From Paracoccus caeni (lineage in GTDB: Bacteria > Pseudomonadota > Alphaproteobacteria > Rhodobacterales > Rhodobacteraceae), in the NCBI RefSeq assembly GCF_016629665.1, contig NZ_JAEPRQ010000003.1:372001-436000 (forward strand): a stretch of 64,000 nt of DNA, read 5' to 3'. How positions within the stretch are numbered: the stretch's first letter is position 1; every line of letters begins with the position of its first letter. The position numbers were made by a program, and so were the translations under genes. The notes beneath the pieces are model-generated. The model worked only from the letters and a program-made list of their open reading frames with translations, did no database searches and had not been told where the DNA came from. Shown piece by piece: positions 35,868 to 45,386 of this stretch.

Positions 35868-36602
35868 ATGCTGCGACTGGGCGTCAATATCGATCACATC
35901 GCGACCGTTCGTAACGCGCGTGGCACGCCTTGGCCCGATCCGCTGCGCGCCGCCATGCTGGCCGAGGCGGCGGGTGCCGACGGTATCACCGCCCATCTGC
36001 GCGAGGATCGCCGCCATATTCGCGACACCGATATCGACGCGCTGATGGCCGAACTGCGCCTGCCGCTGAACCTTGAAATGGCCGCGACGCCCGAGATGCA
36101 GGCCATCGCACTGCGCCACCGGCCCCATGCAGTCTGTGTGGTCCCCGAAAAGCGCGAGGAGCGCACGACCGAGGGGGGGCTGGACGTTGCCGGGAACGAG
36201 GGTTTTCTGCGTGACTTCATTGCGCCTTTGCGTGAAGCGGGTTGCCGGGTGTCCATGTTCATCGGTCATGAACCCGCGCAGATCGAAGCCTCGGCCCGGA
36301 TCGGCGCGGCGGTGGTGGAACTGCATACCGGCGCCTATTGCGATCTGGGGATCGAGGGGCGGCTGGCGGAACGCGACGCCGAACTTGCCGGGTTGATCAA
36401 GGGCGCGGAACTGGCCGCGTCGCTTGGGCTAGAGGTTCATGCGGGCCACGGGCTGACTTATGAGAATGTCGGCCCGATTGCCGCGATTCCGCAATTGGCG
36501 GAACTGAATATCGGCCATTTCCTGATGGGCGAGGCGATGTTCGTCGGGCTGGCCGAGGCGGTGTGCGAAATGCGCCGCAAGATGGACGAGGCGCGCGCAT
36601 GA
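35868..36602 (+). CDS. pdxJ: Pyridoxine 5'-phosphate synthase
   Basis: A 244-residue TIM-barrel enzyme that condenses 3-amino-1-hydroxyacetone phosphate with deoxyxylulose 5-phosphate to form PNP. Family motifs are [16 protein letters not shown] at the N-terminus, [13 protein letters not shown], and [15 protein letters not shown] near the C-terminus. GGAGG precedes the ATG. It starts a tightly packed run (ATGA overlaps) with the next two genes. Confidence 0.96.
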   Translation: MLRLGVNIDHIATVRNARGTPWPDPLRAAMLAEAAGADGITAHLREDRRHIRDTDIDALMAELRLPLNLEMAATPEMQAIALRHRPHAVCVVPEKREERTTEGGLDVAGNEGFLRDFIAPLREAGCRVSMFIGHEPAQIEASARIGAAVVELHTGAYCDLGIEGRLAERDAELAGLIKGAELAASLGLEVHAGHGLTYENVGPIAAIPQLAELNIGHFLMGEAMFVGLAEAVCEMRRKMDEARA

Positions 36603-37063
36603 AACGCCTTGCCGCCGCCCTTGCGCTGATCCTTGCGACCCCCGCAGCCGCCGATGACTCGTGGAGCGATGCGGGCGTCGTTCCCTGCGATGATCGCGCC
36701 TATGCCGATTTCATCGCCGAGCCGTGGGACCAAAATTCCCGCGTCTTTGCCAATGGCGAGGTGCGGGTGGCGCTGATGGATTTCGTCGAACCCGCGGCAG
36801 CCGCCTATTACCTGATGATCCTCAGCCCGCCCTATGATGAGATCGGCATGCGTCAATGCCGGTTGGTGGGGATGGCGGGCGACTTTGGCTTCGGCTCGTT
36901 AGATTTCGACGCGCTTGAGGCGGGATATGACCCGGCGACCGGGTTGACGCTGACGCTTCCGGCGAAGATGCCGATGCCTGACGGGGGCGATGACGGCTTG
37001 TTTCAGCTTGCCGTCCGGCTTGACCAGAAGACGGGAAAGATCGTCACGCAGGGGATGAAATGA
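36599..37063 (+). CDS. Small secreted protein of unknown function
   Basis: A 154-residue protein with a clear signal peptide ([17 protein letters not shown]). The mature part contains [18 protein letters not shown] and [11 protein letters not shown], so one disulfide is possible. It overlaps pdxJ and acpS by ATGA at both ends, an unusual insertion between these two partners. It does not match a family I know. Confidence 0.8.
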   Translation: MKRLAAALALILATPAAADDSWSDAGVVPCDDRAYADFIAEPWDQNSRVFANGEVRVALMDFVEPAAAAYYLMILSPPYDEIGMRQCRLVGMAGDFGFGSLDFDALEAGYDPATGLTLTLPAKMPMPDGGDDGLFQLAVRLDQKTGKIVTQGMK

Positions 37064-37479
37064 TCCTCGGCATCGGCACCGACCTTGCGAATATCGAACG
37101 GATTCAGGGCACGCTTGAACGTTTTGGTGACCGTTTCCGCAACCGCGTCTTTACCGAAACGGAACTGGCCAAGGCCCGCCGCCGCAAGGACGAGGCCGGG
37201 ACATTGGCCAAGCGTTGGGCGGCGAAAGAGGCTTGCTCCAAGGCGCTTGGGACCGGGCTTGCCATGGGAATAAGCTGGCGCGACATGTCGGTCAGCAATC
37301 TGCGCTCTGGTCAGCCGATAATGCATCTGACCGGCTGGGCCGCGGACCGGCTGAAGTCGATGACGCCCGAGGGGCACGAGGCCACGGTTCATGTCACCCT
37401 GACCGACGATCACCCCTGGGCACAGGCTTTTGTGGTGATCGAGGCGCTTCCCGTCGTTGTGAAACCTGCACAATCTTGA
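37060..37479 (+). CDS. acpS: Holo-[acyl-carrier-protein] synthase
   Basis: A 139-residue phosphopantetheinyl transferase that loads CoA-derived 4'-phosphopantetheine onto ACP. Motifs are [14 protein letters not shown] with the metal Asp, and [14 protein letters not shown] followed by [18 protein letters not shown] with the catalytic Glu and Lys. The length is typical. It is coupled to the upstream secreted-protein gene. Confidence 0.95.
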   Translation: MILGIGTDLANIERIQGTLERFGDRFRNRVFTETELAKARRRKDEAGTLAKRWAAKEACSKALGTGLAMGISWRDMSVSNLRSGQPIMHLTGWAADRLKSMTPEGHEATVHVTLTDDHPWAQAFVVIEALPVVVKPAQS

Positions 37480-37551
37480 CTTTGACCCCCTTGGGGGACC
37501 ATGAACGCGCGAATGCGGATGACAGGCCGCGCAATGCCAAAGGACGACATC

Positions 37552-38376
37552 ATGGCTCAACGCACGGCCCGCAAGAAGGAAGGCATCTGGGAGACGGTCA
37601 AGACGGTCTTCTGGGCGCTGATCATCGCAGGGATTTTCCGCACGCTGTTCTTTCAGCCGTTCTGGATTCCGTCGGGCTCGATGAAGGACACGCTGCTGAT
37701 CGGCGATTTCCTGTTCGTCAACAAGATGGCTTACGGCTATTCGCAATATTCCTGCCCGCTGACCGGCTCGCATATTCCGGGCACCGATATCCGCATCAAC
37801 CTGTGCCCGTTCAGCGGCCGGATTCTGGCGTCAGAGCCGACGCGCGGCGATGTGGTGGTGTTCCGCCATCCGACCGCGAATGTCGATTTCATCAAGCGCC
37901 TGATCGGCATGCCCGGCGACCGCGTGCAGATGCGCGACGGTATCCTCTATCTGAACGGCGAGGCGGTTCCGCAGACGCCAGCGGGGAACTTCAGCGAAAT
38001 TCAGGAGCCTCAGGGCCCGCAAGGCTCGCTGCCCTGCCGTGGTGTGCCTCAGGGGCAGGAATGTGTTTCCGAGCGTCTGACCGAGGCTTTGCCGGGCGGA
38101 CCCAGCCATGACATCCTGAACGCCTTCGACAATGGCGACGGCGATAACACCCCCGAATTCACCGTGCCCGAGGGCAATTACTTCTTCCTTGGCGACAACC
38201 GCGACAATTCCGCGGATTCGCGTTGGAATCCGGTATTCGACGGTCAGGGCGTCGGCATGGTTCCGGCGGAATACATCATCGGTCGGGCTGACCGGATCAT
38301 GTTCTCGTCGGCGGGGCGCTCGTTGCTTTATTTCTGGACGTGGCGAGCCGACCGTTTCCTGAAGGCGGTCGATTAA
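37552..38376 (+). CDS. lepB: Signal peptidase I
   Basis: A 274-residue inner-membrane serine/lysine protease that removes signal peptides. One N-terminal helix (about 18-35) precedes the catalytic domain. Box B is PSGSMKDTLLIGD (Ser43), box D is KRLIGMPGD (Lys115), and box E is [14 protein letters not shown] 37552 has AAGGAC upstream and is preferred to the ATG at 37501. It stands in the conserved acpS-lepB-rnc-era order, but a second, altered copy follows it directly. Confidence 0.95.
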   Translation: MAQRTARKKEGIWETVKTVFWALIIAGIFRTLFFQPFWIPSGSMKDTLLIGDFLFVNKMAYGYSQYSCPLTGSHIPGTDIRINLCPFSGRILASEPTRGDVVVFRHPTANVDFIKRLIGMPGDRVQMRDGILYLNGEAVPQTPAGNFSEIQEPQGPQGSLPCRGVPQGQECVSERLTEALPGGPSHDILNAFDNGDGDNTPEFTVPEGNYFFLGDNRDNSADSRWNPVFDGQGVGMVPAEYIIGRADRIMFSSAGRSLLYFWTWRADRFLKAVD

Positions 38377-38389
38377 GGACCATGTCGTC

Positions 38390-39397
38390 TTGAAGGTGCT
38401 ACAGCTTGCCGGGACCGCGAGCCGCAAGACGGCATGGATCGCGGTTCTTGCCAATCTGGCTTTGGGTTCTGCCGTCATCTGGGCAGGGCCGGAGGTTCGG
38501 AACGGCATCCTTGCGGTTCCGATCTTTCCGCTGCTTGGGCTGGCCGCGATCTGGATGTTCGCGACCCTGATCCGCAGGCTGCACGACATCAACCGATCAG
38601 GAGCCTGGGCGCTGCTGTGCCTGTTGCCGATCGTCGGCGTGGTTGTTGTCCTGCTGATCCTTTTCTGGCCGCCGACCGCGCAGAAATTCGTGGGCAGCCC
38701 GGCGGGACGGGTAGGGGCATGGCTGCTCTTTGCCGCGCTGATGATCATTTGCGTCTTGCGCGTCTTCCATCATCCCTATCAGATTGTTGCCGAAGATATG
38801 GCGCCGACCCTGCTGATCGGGGATTATGTGGTGGTGACCCCTGTGCTTCGCGCGCCGGGACGGGGCGAGGTGGTGCTGATCCGGCAGAATGGCCGTGGCG
38901 ATGGTCTGCTGAAGCGGATCATCGGTATGCCCGGCGACAGGGTGCAGATGCGCGGCGGGCGTCTTTGGCTGAACGGGGAAGAGGTTGCGATGATGCCTTC
39001 GGGTGACTTCGTCCAGATCAAGAAACAATATGGCCCGATGGGAAATATCCCTCGCTGCGCCAATGATCCCGTGCCCGAGGGCGGTGACTGTGTCACGCCC
39101 CGGAATATCGAGGAACTGCCTGACGGCCGTTCATATGCTGTCCTGAACCTTGCCGATGGCACCATGCTGGATGACAGTGCCGAGATCACGCTGGCCGGGG
39201 ATGAATATTACCTGCTGGGCGACAACCGCGACAATTCGGCAGATTCCCGATTGCCGGTTGAGGCGGGCGGGCTTGGCGTCGTCCGTCGTGACGAAATCCG
39301 GGGCCGCGCCCGTTGGGTGCTGGTTTCGGCGACAGGCTGGTCGCCCGCTGAATTCTGGACTTGGCGCAAGGGCCGCTTTTTCGAGGCGGTTCAGTGA
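38390..39397 (+). CDS. DUF805-signal peptidase I fusion with Ser-to-Asp change (predicted inactive)
   Basis: A 335-residue paralogue of LepB read from TTG 38390, with AAGGA 10 nt upstream. Residues about 12-95 form a DUF805-like membrane domain with the [12 protein letters not shown] motif. The peptidase domain keeps [11 protein letters not shown] (Lys175) and [13 protein letters not shown], but the nucleophile position reads [12 protein letters not shown], so Asp136 (codon GAT) replaces the catalytic Ser. It is 13 bp after lepB, an apparent tandem duplication. It may be a regulatory or chaperone-like pseudo-peptidase. Loss of activity is inferred. Confidence 0.85.
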   Translation: MKVLQLAGTASRKTAWIAVLANLALGSAVIWAGPEVRNGILAVPIFPLLGLAAIWMFATLIRRLHDINRSGAWALLCLLPIVGVVVVLLILFWPPTAQKFVGSPAGRVGAWLLFAALMIICVLRVFHHPYQIVAEDMAPTLLIGDYVVVTPVLRAPGRGEVVLIRQNGRGDGLLKRIIGMPGDRVQMRGGRLWLNGEEVAMMPSGDFVQIKKQYGPMGNIPRCANDPVPEGGDCVTPRNIEELPDGRSYAVLNLADGTMLDDSAEITLAGDEYYLLGDNRDNSADSRLPVEAGGLGVVRRDEIRGRARWVLVSATGWSPAEFWTWRKGRFFEAVQ

Positions 39398-40083
39398 AGC
39401 CCGGCGCCGACATCCGCGCCTTCATGGAGCGGCTGGGCCATGATTTCGGCCACCCGGAACTTCTGATCCGGGCATTGACCCATGGCTCGATCGCCTCATC
39501 CACGCGGCCCGATAATCAACGGCTGGAATTTCTGGGTGACCGTGTGCTTGGGCTGGTCATGGCAGAGGCGCTGTTCAAGGCCGACCGCGCCGCCAATGAG
39601 GGCCAGCTTGCGCCGCGTTTCAATTCGCTGGTCCGGGGCGAAACCTGCGCCGCCGTCGCGCGCGAGGTGGGGCTGGGCGAGGTGTTGAAGCTGGGCCGGT
39701 CCGAGATGCTGTCGGGCGGTCGCCGCAAGGATGCGCTTCTGGCCGACGCGATGGAGGCGGTTTTGGCCGCGATCTACCTTGATGCCGGGTTCAAGGCGGC
39801 GGAAGCGGTGATCCTGCGGCTCTGGGCCTCGCGACTGGCAAGCATCGAGGATGACCCCCGCGACGCCAAGACCGCGCTTCAGGAATGGGCGCAGGCGCAT
39901 GGGATGCCGCCACCGACCTACGAACAGACCGACCGCAGCGGCCCCGACCATGCGCCGGTTTTTCATATCACCGTCCGCCTCAGCGATGGCCGTATGGCCG
40001 ACGCCAAGGGCGCGGGCACGAAACGCAGTATTGAACAGGAAGCCGCGCAGACGCTGATGTCGCGGCTGGAGAACGGCACATGA
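39394..40083 (+). CDS. rnc: Ribonuclease III
   Basis: A 229-residue double-strand-specific endoribonuclease for rRNA and mRNA processing. The signature is [12 protein letters not shown] (about 45-56), with [18 protein letters not shown] as the second metal-site helix. The dsRBD (about 155-228) includes [14 protein letters not shown] and [15 protein letters not shown]. It starts at GTG 39394, overlapping the upstream stop, and its own stop overlaps era. Confidence 0.95.
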   Translation: MKPGADIRAFMERLGHDFGHPELLIRALTHGSIASSTRPDNQRLEFLGDRVLGLVMAEALFKADRAANEGQLAPRFNSLVRGETCAAVAREVGLGEVLKLGRSEMLSGGRRKDALLADAMEAVLAAIYLDAGFKAAEAVILRLWASRLASIEDDPRDAKTALQEWAQAHGMPPPTYEQTDRSGPDHAPVFHITVRLSDGRMADAKGAGTKRSIEQEAAQTLMSRLENGT

Positions 40084-40997
40084 CCGAAACAGAAACCCGC
40101 GCCGGATTTGTGGCGCTGATCGGCGAACCGAATGCCGGCAAATCGACGCTGCTGAACCGTATGGTCGGCGCCAAGGTCAGCATCGTGACCCACAAGGTCC
40201 AGACCACCCGCGCCCGGATTCGCGGCATCGCCATCGAAGGCCAAAGCCAGATCGTCTTTGTCGATACGCCCGGCATCTTTCGTCCGCGCCGCAGGCTGGA
40301 CCGCTCGATGGTCGCTGCCGCCTGGGGCGGGGCGTCCGATGCCGATATCATCCTGCTGCTGATCGAGGCGCATCGCGGCCTGACCGATGGCGGCAAGGCG
40401 ATCATTGAATCGCTGAAGGCGCTGGACAGCAGGACGCCGGTGGCGCTGATCATCAACAAGATCGACCGGGTGAAGGCCGAGGTTTTGCTGGCCTTGTCGC
40501 AAAAGCTGAACGAAACCTATCCCTTTGCCCAGACCTTCATGATCTCGGCCGAGAAAGGCTATGGCTGCGACGATCTGGCGACCTGGCTTGCGGCAGAGGT
40601 TCCGGCGGGTCCGTGGCTTTACCCCGAAGACCAGATCGCCGATCTGCCGATGCGGATGATCGCTGCCGAGATTACCCGCGAAAAGCTGACTCTGCGGTTG
40701 CACGAGGAAATCCCCTACCAGCTTACGGTCGAAACCGAAGCGTGGGAGGAGAAGAAGGACGGCTCGGCCCGCGTCGATCAGATCGTCTATGTCGCCCGTC
40801 CCGGCCACAAGGGGATCGTGCTGGGCAAGGGGGGCGAGACGATCAAGGCGGTCGGTCAAGCCGCCCGTGCCGAGCTGGAAGAATTCATGGGCCGCCGCAT
40901 CCACCTGTTCCTGCAAGTGAAGGTCCGCGAAAACTGGCTGGACGAGGCAGAACGCTATAACGAAATGGGCCTTGATTTCCGCGACGGCGATGGCTGA
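40080..40997 (+). CDS. era: GTPase Era
   Basis: A 305-residue GTPase in 30S ribosome maturation. G1 is [10 protein letters not shown]2 carries TTRARIRG, G3 is DTPGIF, and G4 is NKID. The C-terminal KH domain has the GXXG loop in [17 protein letters not shown]. The ATG overlaps rnc (ATGA), the conserved rnc-era coupling. Confidence 0.96.
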   Translation: MTETETRAGFVALIGEPNAGKSTLLNRMVGAKVSIVTHKVQTTRARIRGIAIEGQSQIVFVDTPGIFRPRRRLDRSMVAAAWGGASDADIILLLIEAHRGLTDGGKAIIESLKALDSRTPVALIINKIDRVKAEVLLALSQKLNETYPFAQTFMISAEKGYGCDDLATWLAAEVPAGPWLYPEDQIADLPMRMIAAEITREKLTLRLHEEIPYQLTVETEAWEEKKDGSARVDQIVYVARPGHKGIVLGKGGETIKAVGQAARAELEEFMGRRIHLFLQVKVRENWLDEAERYNEMGLDFRDGDG

Positions 40998-41325
40998 GGC
41001 GCGGCTGGCAGCGGGCATCTGGGTCAGCGCCTATCTGGCCCGGCTGGGTGCGGCCAATATCCCCGCCTATGTCGCAGCCCACGGCGACGACACGGCGGGC
41101 GCGGTGCTGGTGAAATGCGCGCGGCTGGACGGCACCGCGCAGCTTTACGCCCGCGAATGGGATTTCGAGACCGACACCCGCCCTTGGCAGATCACCGCAA
41201 ACGGTCCCGAGCGCGAGGTGGACGAGGCGATCCGCCGTCAGCGTGGATTTGACCCCGATCTGTGGGTGATCGAGATCGAAAGCCGCGAGGGCCGGACGCT
41301 TCTGGACGAGGACGGGCTGGCCTGA
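40990..41325 (+). CDS. DUF1491 family protein
   Basis: A 111-residue cytosolic protein of the alphaproteobacterial DUF1491 family. It has AGIWVSAYLARLG near the N-terminus and RQRGFDPDLWVIEIESREGRTLL at the end, shortened here to its key residues Arg, Phe-Asp-Pro-Asp and Trp. It overlaps the era stop by 8 nt. The family is usually found next to recO or era and its function is unknown. Confidence 0.82.
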   Translation: MAEARLAAGIWVSAYLARLGAANIPAYVAAHGDDTAGAVLVKCARLDGTAQLYAREWDFETDTRPWQITANGPEREVDEAIRRQRGFDPDLWVIEIESREGRTLLDEDGLA

Positions 41326-41425
41326 CCTTCGCCCGGACGCAACCGGCCTGATCTGAAGCGGGCCGATGAAAGGCGCTTGCAAAGGCCGATTTCGTGCTGC
41401 TTCAGTGGCGCGCGGGGGGCAGATC

Positions 41426-42568
41426 ATGGCGTTTTATGCGTTTTATTTCACGCTTTATGCGCAGATCGCGATCGGCATCACCTTCATACCCATGTGGCTG
41501 CGGGCGCAGGGCCTGAGTGAAACCGATATAGGAACCTGTTTGGCCTTGGCCGCATTCGTCGCGGTCATCATCAATCCGGTCGTGGGATTGATCGCCGACC
41601 GCACGCACCAAAACAAGGCGATCCTGACCGGGCTTGTTTTGTGCGCCACGGTCTCGGTCCTTGTGCTGGGCGCAAGCAGCGGGCCGCTTTGGGTTGCGGT
41701 CGTCTTTCTTGTTTACCGTTCTATCGTCTCTCCGCTGGTGCCTCTGGCTGAATCGATCCTGATCGCCAACCTGTCCGCCTACAGGCTGAGCTTTGGGACG
41801 GTGCGGGCTTGGGGTTCGGCATCGGTCGTCGTGACCACCCTGCTTTGCGGCTTTCTGGTCGACTGGTCGGATACAGGCGCGATCCTTTACCTGCTGATCG
41901 TGATCCTGCTGGCGCAGATCGGGACATCGACCGGGCTTCCGTCGCGGGCGGGGGGAATTCGGCCCGCCATCACGACCGCCTCGATCCTGCGCGCCCTGCG
42001 CAATCGAGGCTTTCTTTTACTACTGGGAAGCGCGGCAATTTCACAGGCCTGCCACGGGGTTTTCTACGCCTACAGCACCTTCCGCTGGCTGGAGGCCGGG
42101 CATTCGACGTCGGCCATTGGCATCTTCTGGGGCATAGGCGTCAGTGCCGAGATTGTCGCCTTCGCGTGCGGTGGACGTATCACCGCCCGTCTTTCGCCCG
42201 GCAAGATCATCGCTATCGCCTGCTGCGCTGGCGTTTTGCGGTGGGGAATCTTCGGTCTGTCTGCAGAGCTGATGCCGACGCTTTTTGTCCAAATCCTGCA
42301 AGGGGCGACGCTTGGGCTGACCCAGATCGGCGTCGCTGCCTATCTACAGCGGAATATCGCGCCCCAGTTTCTATCAAGCGCTTCGGGAACCTATTGGGCG
42401 TTTTCAGGGCTGGCTGCCGCTGTGGCAATTTTCGTCGGCGCGCGCCTTTACCCGATCAGCAGCAGCCACGTCTTTCTGTTCTCGGCCCTGCTTTGTGGGT
42501 TTGCCACAATCGTCGCCTCGATGCTGACGAGGTATGAAAGAGGTCATAGTCATGGCAAAGCGGCGTAG
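41426..42568 (+). CDS. MFS transporter (3-phenylpropionate-transporter-like)
   Basis: A 380-residue permease with 12 predicted helices. It opens AFYAFYFTLYAQIAIGITF and has the loop 2-3 motif NPVVGLIADRTHQNK typical of the MFS_1-like/PPP subfamily. The ATG at 41426 has a GGGGGG tract upstream and is preferred over 41366. It is the first of four genes placed between DUF1491 and recO. The substrate is unknown. Confidence 0.82.
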   Translation: MAFYAFYFTLYAQIAIGITFIPMWLRAQGLSETDIGTCLALAAFVAVIINPVVGLIADRTHQNKAILTGLVLCATVSVLVLGASSGPLWVAVVFLVYRSIVSPLVPLAESILIANLSAYRLSFGTVRAWGSASVVVTTLLCGFLVDWSDTGAILYLLIVILLAQIGTSTGLPSRAGGIRPAITTASILRALRNRGFLLLLGSAAISQACHGVFYAYSTFRWLEAGHSTSAIGIFWGIGVSAEIVAFACGGRITARLSPGKIIAIACCAGVLRWGIFGLSAELMPTLFVQILQGATLGLTQIGVAAYLQRNIAPQFLSSASGTYWAFSGLAAAVAIFVGARLYPISSSHVFLFSALLCGFATIVASMLTRYERGHSHGKAA

Positions 42569-42668
42569 CGGCGACACCGTCGCCATTGGATCAGTCCTAT
42601 GTGTCGCTGCACCTGTAAAGAGCATGACATATCTGGCGCTGCCGTAATTTGCAGCATATGCAATCTCT

Positions 42669-43604
42669 ATGAGCGACTCTCCAAACCAGAACGTCGATTC
42701 GCCGCGTGGTTTCACCTACGCGTTCGCGGCCTATTTTCTGTGGGGTTTTCTGCCGATCTATATGAAGGCGCTGTCGCATATCCCTCCGACTGAGGTGATC
42801 GCGCATCGGGTCATCTGGTCCCTGCCCATCGCAGCCGCCGTATTGATTTGGCAAAAGCGTACCGGTGAGGTGCTGACCGCTTTGCGCAATCCGCGTCTGT
42901 TGGGAATGGCCGCGCTGACGGCGGCGCTGATCTCGGTCAACTGGCTGGTCTATGTCTGGGCGGTCGGCAATGGTCACGCGCTGGATGCAGCACTTGGCTA
43001 TTACATCAACCCGCTGTTCAGCGTTCTGCTGGGCGCGCTGCTTCTGGGCGAGAAACTGGGCCGTATCCAGTGGATCGCGATTGCATTGGCGGCTGCTGCG
43101 GTGGTGGTGCTGACAGTCAATAATGGCCGCCTGCCGCTGGTCGCCGTTGCGCTGACGCTGTCTTGGGGCTTCTATGCCTATTGCAAGAAAAGCCTGCCGC
43201 TTGGCCCTAATCAGGGCTTCACGCTTGAGGTGCTGCTGCTGCTGCCGCTTGCAGTCCTGTATCTGCTTTGGATTTGGGTAGGCGAGGGCAGGCTGTTCGG
43301 CACCGGCACTCGCTTTGACGTGCTGATGCTGATCGGCTGCGGTCTGGTGACGGCGGTGCCGCTTCTGTTCTATGCCAATGGCGCGAAACTGCTTCGGCTT
43401 TCGACCATCGGCATCATGCAATACATCGCGCCGACGCTGATTTTCCTGTGTGCGGTCGTCCTTTTCAAAGAGCCGTTCGGCCGCGCTGAATGGATTGCTT
43501 TCCCGATGATCTGGGCGTCGCTGGCGATATATTCGGCGTCACTTCTGCATGAAGCGGGGGCAAGGCGCCGGAAAAAGTCTGATTTGACGCGGCGTATGCA
43601 GTAA
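42669..43604 (+). CDS. rarD: EamA-family transporter RarD
   Basis: A 311-residue DMT-superfamily permease with about 10 helices. RarD marks are YFLWGFLPIYMKAL at the start, ANGAKLLRLSTIGIMQYIAPT in the second half (here with key residues Asn, Gln-Tyr and Pro-Thr), and a basic C-terminus. In the family it is annotated as a chloramphenicol-sensitive protein. The true substrate is unknown. It starts 100 bp after the MFS gene. Confidence 0.88.
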   Translation: MSDSPNQNVDSPRGFTYAFAAYFLWGFLPIYMKALSHIPPTEVIAHRVIWSLPIAAAVLIWQKRTGEVLTALRNPRLLGMAALTAALISVNWLVYVWAVGNGHALDAALGYYINPLFSVLLGALLLGEKLGRIQWIAIALAAAAVVVLTVNNGRLPLVAVALTLSWGFYAYCKKSLPLGPNQGFTLEVLLLLPLAVLYLLWIWVGEGRLFGTGTRFDVLMLIGCGLVTAVPLLFYANGAKLLRLSTIGIMQYIAPTLIFLCAVVLFKEPFGRAEWIAFPMIWASLAIYSASLLHEAGARRRKKSDLTRRMQ

Positions 43605-43730
43605 TTACAGCCACCAAAACATACAAATAGGTAAAACTACTGATTTACCGAAAATCCGCAAAGTATTAGCGATGCCAAATTAACCTTGGTTAATATTTGT
43701 GTGTTTTGTATGTTTTGCGAGTGATCGAAA
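43605..43730. promoter_or_regulatory. AT-rich promoter region of the Hint-domain gene with palindromes
   Basis: This stretch is markedly AT-rich compared with its surroundings. It holds ATTAACC-TT-GGTTAAT (43679-43694), two convergent TTAACC half-sites resembling those of CtrA, and a GGTAAA/TTTACC inverted repeat (43630-43649). Promoter function is likely from position. The CtrA link is a hypothesis. Confidence 0.5.
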
Positions 43731-44873
43731 ATGGCGACGACCTGGAATGCAATCTATTTAGGCCAAGTCTCCACGTCCCTAGACCCGTCTGAAGGCAGCC
43801 TGCTTTTAGGTCCAAATTATGTCGCAGAAAATGCTGCGAATGCTGCGTTTGTCGGTCGGACCTTTGGCAGTGCAGCGAACCCTCTCAATCAGAATATTGT
43901 TTCGGTCGAGGCCGTGGATAACTTCGGCCCGCTTGTTCAGGGTCAACCCGCGCTCAATCAAAGCGATCGCGATGGGGTAGATCAGATACGTGTGGACCTG
44001 AACGGCGACGGGATACGCGAAACATACAATTTCGACGCGACGGTGACTTACAATTCTCGGGTCACCTTCGAAGATGGAACCACAGCCACCCTTATCCTGC
44101 CGGTTTTCCAGACATCGAACGGGCATCTCTTTCTTGCACCGGGGCTAAGCGACGCAACAAACAGCATCCTGACCAGCAAGGCGATCACTTCAATCCGGTT
44201 CAATTCAGTCGGATCTGACACATTCGGCGGCCTAGCAACGAACCGGCCGGTGATCGACTTTATCTGCTTTGCGGCAGGCACACAGATCCGAACCGTCAAC
44301 GGCGAAATGAAGGTCGAAGATTTGCTACCTGGCGATCTTGTCGTCACAGCCGATCATGGGCCGCTGCCGATCCGCTGGATCGGGCAGGCCGAGATCGATC
44401 TGCAGGCGAACCCGAAACTGCGGCCGATCCGTATTCGCGCCGGAGCACTTGGTCAGGGCATGCCCGAAGCCGATCTTATCGTCTCGCCTCAGCACCGCGT
44501 CCTTGTCCGTTCAAAGATCGCCCAGCGGATGTTTGGAACGGATGAGGTGCTGGTGGCGGCGAAACAACTGCTGGAACTGGACGGGATCGATCTGGCCGAA
44601 GACCTCGACAAGATCACCTATGTCCACTTCCTTTTCGATCAGCATCAGGTCGTCTGGTCGAACGGCGCACTCACGGAATCGCTGTTCACCGGAGCCGAGG
44701 CACTCAAGAGCGTCGGTCCAGTCGCGCGTGAGGAGATTTTCTCGATCTTCCCCGAACTGCGCGATCAGGACGGCAACACGACGCGCGCACCGGTGCGACC
44801 GCTGATCGGCGGACGACAGGCCCGTCAGATGGCCAGCCGCCACGCCGGAAACGGCAAAAGACTGGTTGGCTGA
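43731..44873 (+). CDS. Hint-domain protein, Rhodobacterales type
   Basis: A 380-residue protein. The N-terminal 170 residues are a beta-rich domain with a calcium-like DLNGDG loop. A Hint domain (hedgehog/intein fold, about 177-330) begins with ICFAAGTQIRTVNG (Cys179) and continues with EDLLPGDLVVTADHG and VSPQHRVLVRS. There is no signal peptide. Such proteins may autoprocess at the Cys, and export by a type I system is possible; one is encoded at 53122-56453. Its upstream region is AT-rich, unlike neighbouring genes. Confidence 0.85.
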   Translation: MATTWNAIYLGQVSTSLDPSEGSLLLGPNYVAENAANAAFVGRTFGSAANPLNQNIVSVEAVDNFGPLVQGQPALNQSDRDGVDQIRVDLNGDGIRETYNFDATVTYNSRVTFEDGTTATLILPVFQTSNGHLFLAPGLSDATNSILTSKAITSIRFNSVGSDTFGGLATNRPVIDFICFAAGTQIRTVNGEMKVEDLLPGDLVVTADHGPLPIRWIGQAEIDLQANPKLRPIRIRAGALGQGMPEADLIVSPQHRVLVRSKIAQRMFGTDEVLVAAKQLLELDGIDLAEDLDKITYVHFLFDQHQVVWSNGALTESLFTGAEALKSVGPVAREEIFSIFPELRDQDGNTTRAPVRPLIGGRQARQMASRHAGNGKRLVG

Positions 44874-44945
44874 CTTCAGGCGGCCTGCAGTTGGAAAGCT
44901 CCTTGCGGCGTGCCACAGTGCTGGTCTGACCGTGAGGAGCCTTCC

Positions 44946-45383
44946 ATGCCGCTTCCGAAGCAACGTGTAACTTTGATCACCCTTGGCGTGGCCGATCTGG
45001 ACCGCGCCCGCACCTTCTATGCCGCCTGGGGCTGGCAGCCGCATCCCGGCACTTCGGACGGAGTTTCCTTCTACCAGATGAACGGGGCGGTGCTGGCGCT
45101 GTTCGGGCTTCACGATCTGGCCGAGGATCAGGGTCGTCCCGGTGCCACGCTTGCGACGGGCGCGATGACGCTGGCGCAGAACTGTGCCGATGACGCTGAA
45201 ACGGATGCCGTTTTCGATGCGGCGCTGGCGGCGGGGGCGACGCAGCTGAAGCGGCCCGAAAAGGTGTTCTGGGGCGGCTATTCCGGCTATTTCGCCGATC
45301 CCGACGGCCATGTCTGGGAAATCGCCACCAACCCGTTCTGGCCGCTTGGCGAAGACGGCTCGCTGACGCTGCCGGCCGGATAA
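44946..45383 (+). CDS. VOC-family (glyoxalase/bleomycin-resistance fold) protein
   Basis: A 145-residue protein with the paired beta-alpha-beta-beta-beta modules of the VOC superfamily. It shows LITLGVADLDRARTFYAAWGW near the start (key Asp-Leu-Asp-Arg-Ala) and GYSGYFADPDGHVWEIA at the end, with the metal-site Glu. GAGGAG lies 6 nt before the ATG at 44946. It lies directly before recO. The substrate is unknown. Confidence 0.85.
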   Translation: MPLPKQRVTLITLGVADLDRARTFYAAWGWQPHPGTSDGVSFYQMNGAVLALFGLHDLAEDQGRPGATLATGAMTLAQNCADDAETDAVFDAALAAGATQLKRPEKVFWGGYSGYFADPDGHVWEIATNPFWPLGEDGSLTLPAG

Positions 45384-45386
45384 GTG

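Noticed and set aside
33876..36326. 816-codon minus-strand open frame
   Set aside because: It lies antisense to the TPR protein, ispE and pdxJ, all of which show clear family motifs. The antisense translation has no domain and is rich in Arg, Gln and His, typical of shadow frames.
38390..39397. Treating the second signal-peptidase gene as an ordinary lepB
   Set aside because: The nucleophile serine is Asp (GAT codon) and the N-terminus is DUF805-like, so a plain signal peptidase I call would be misleading.
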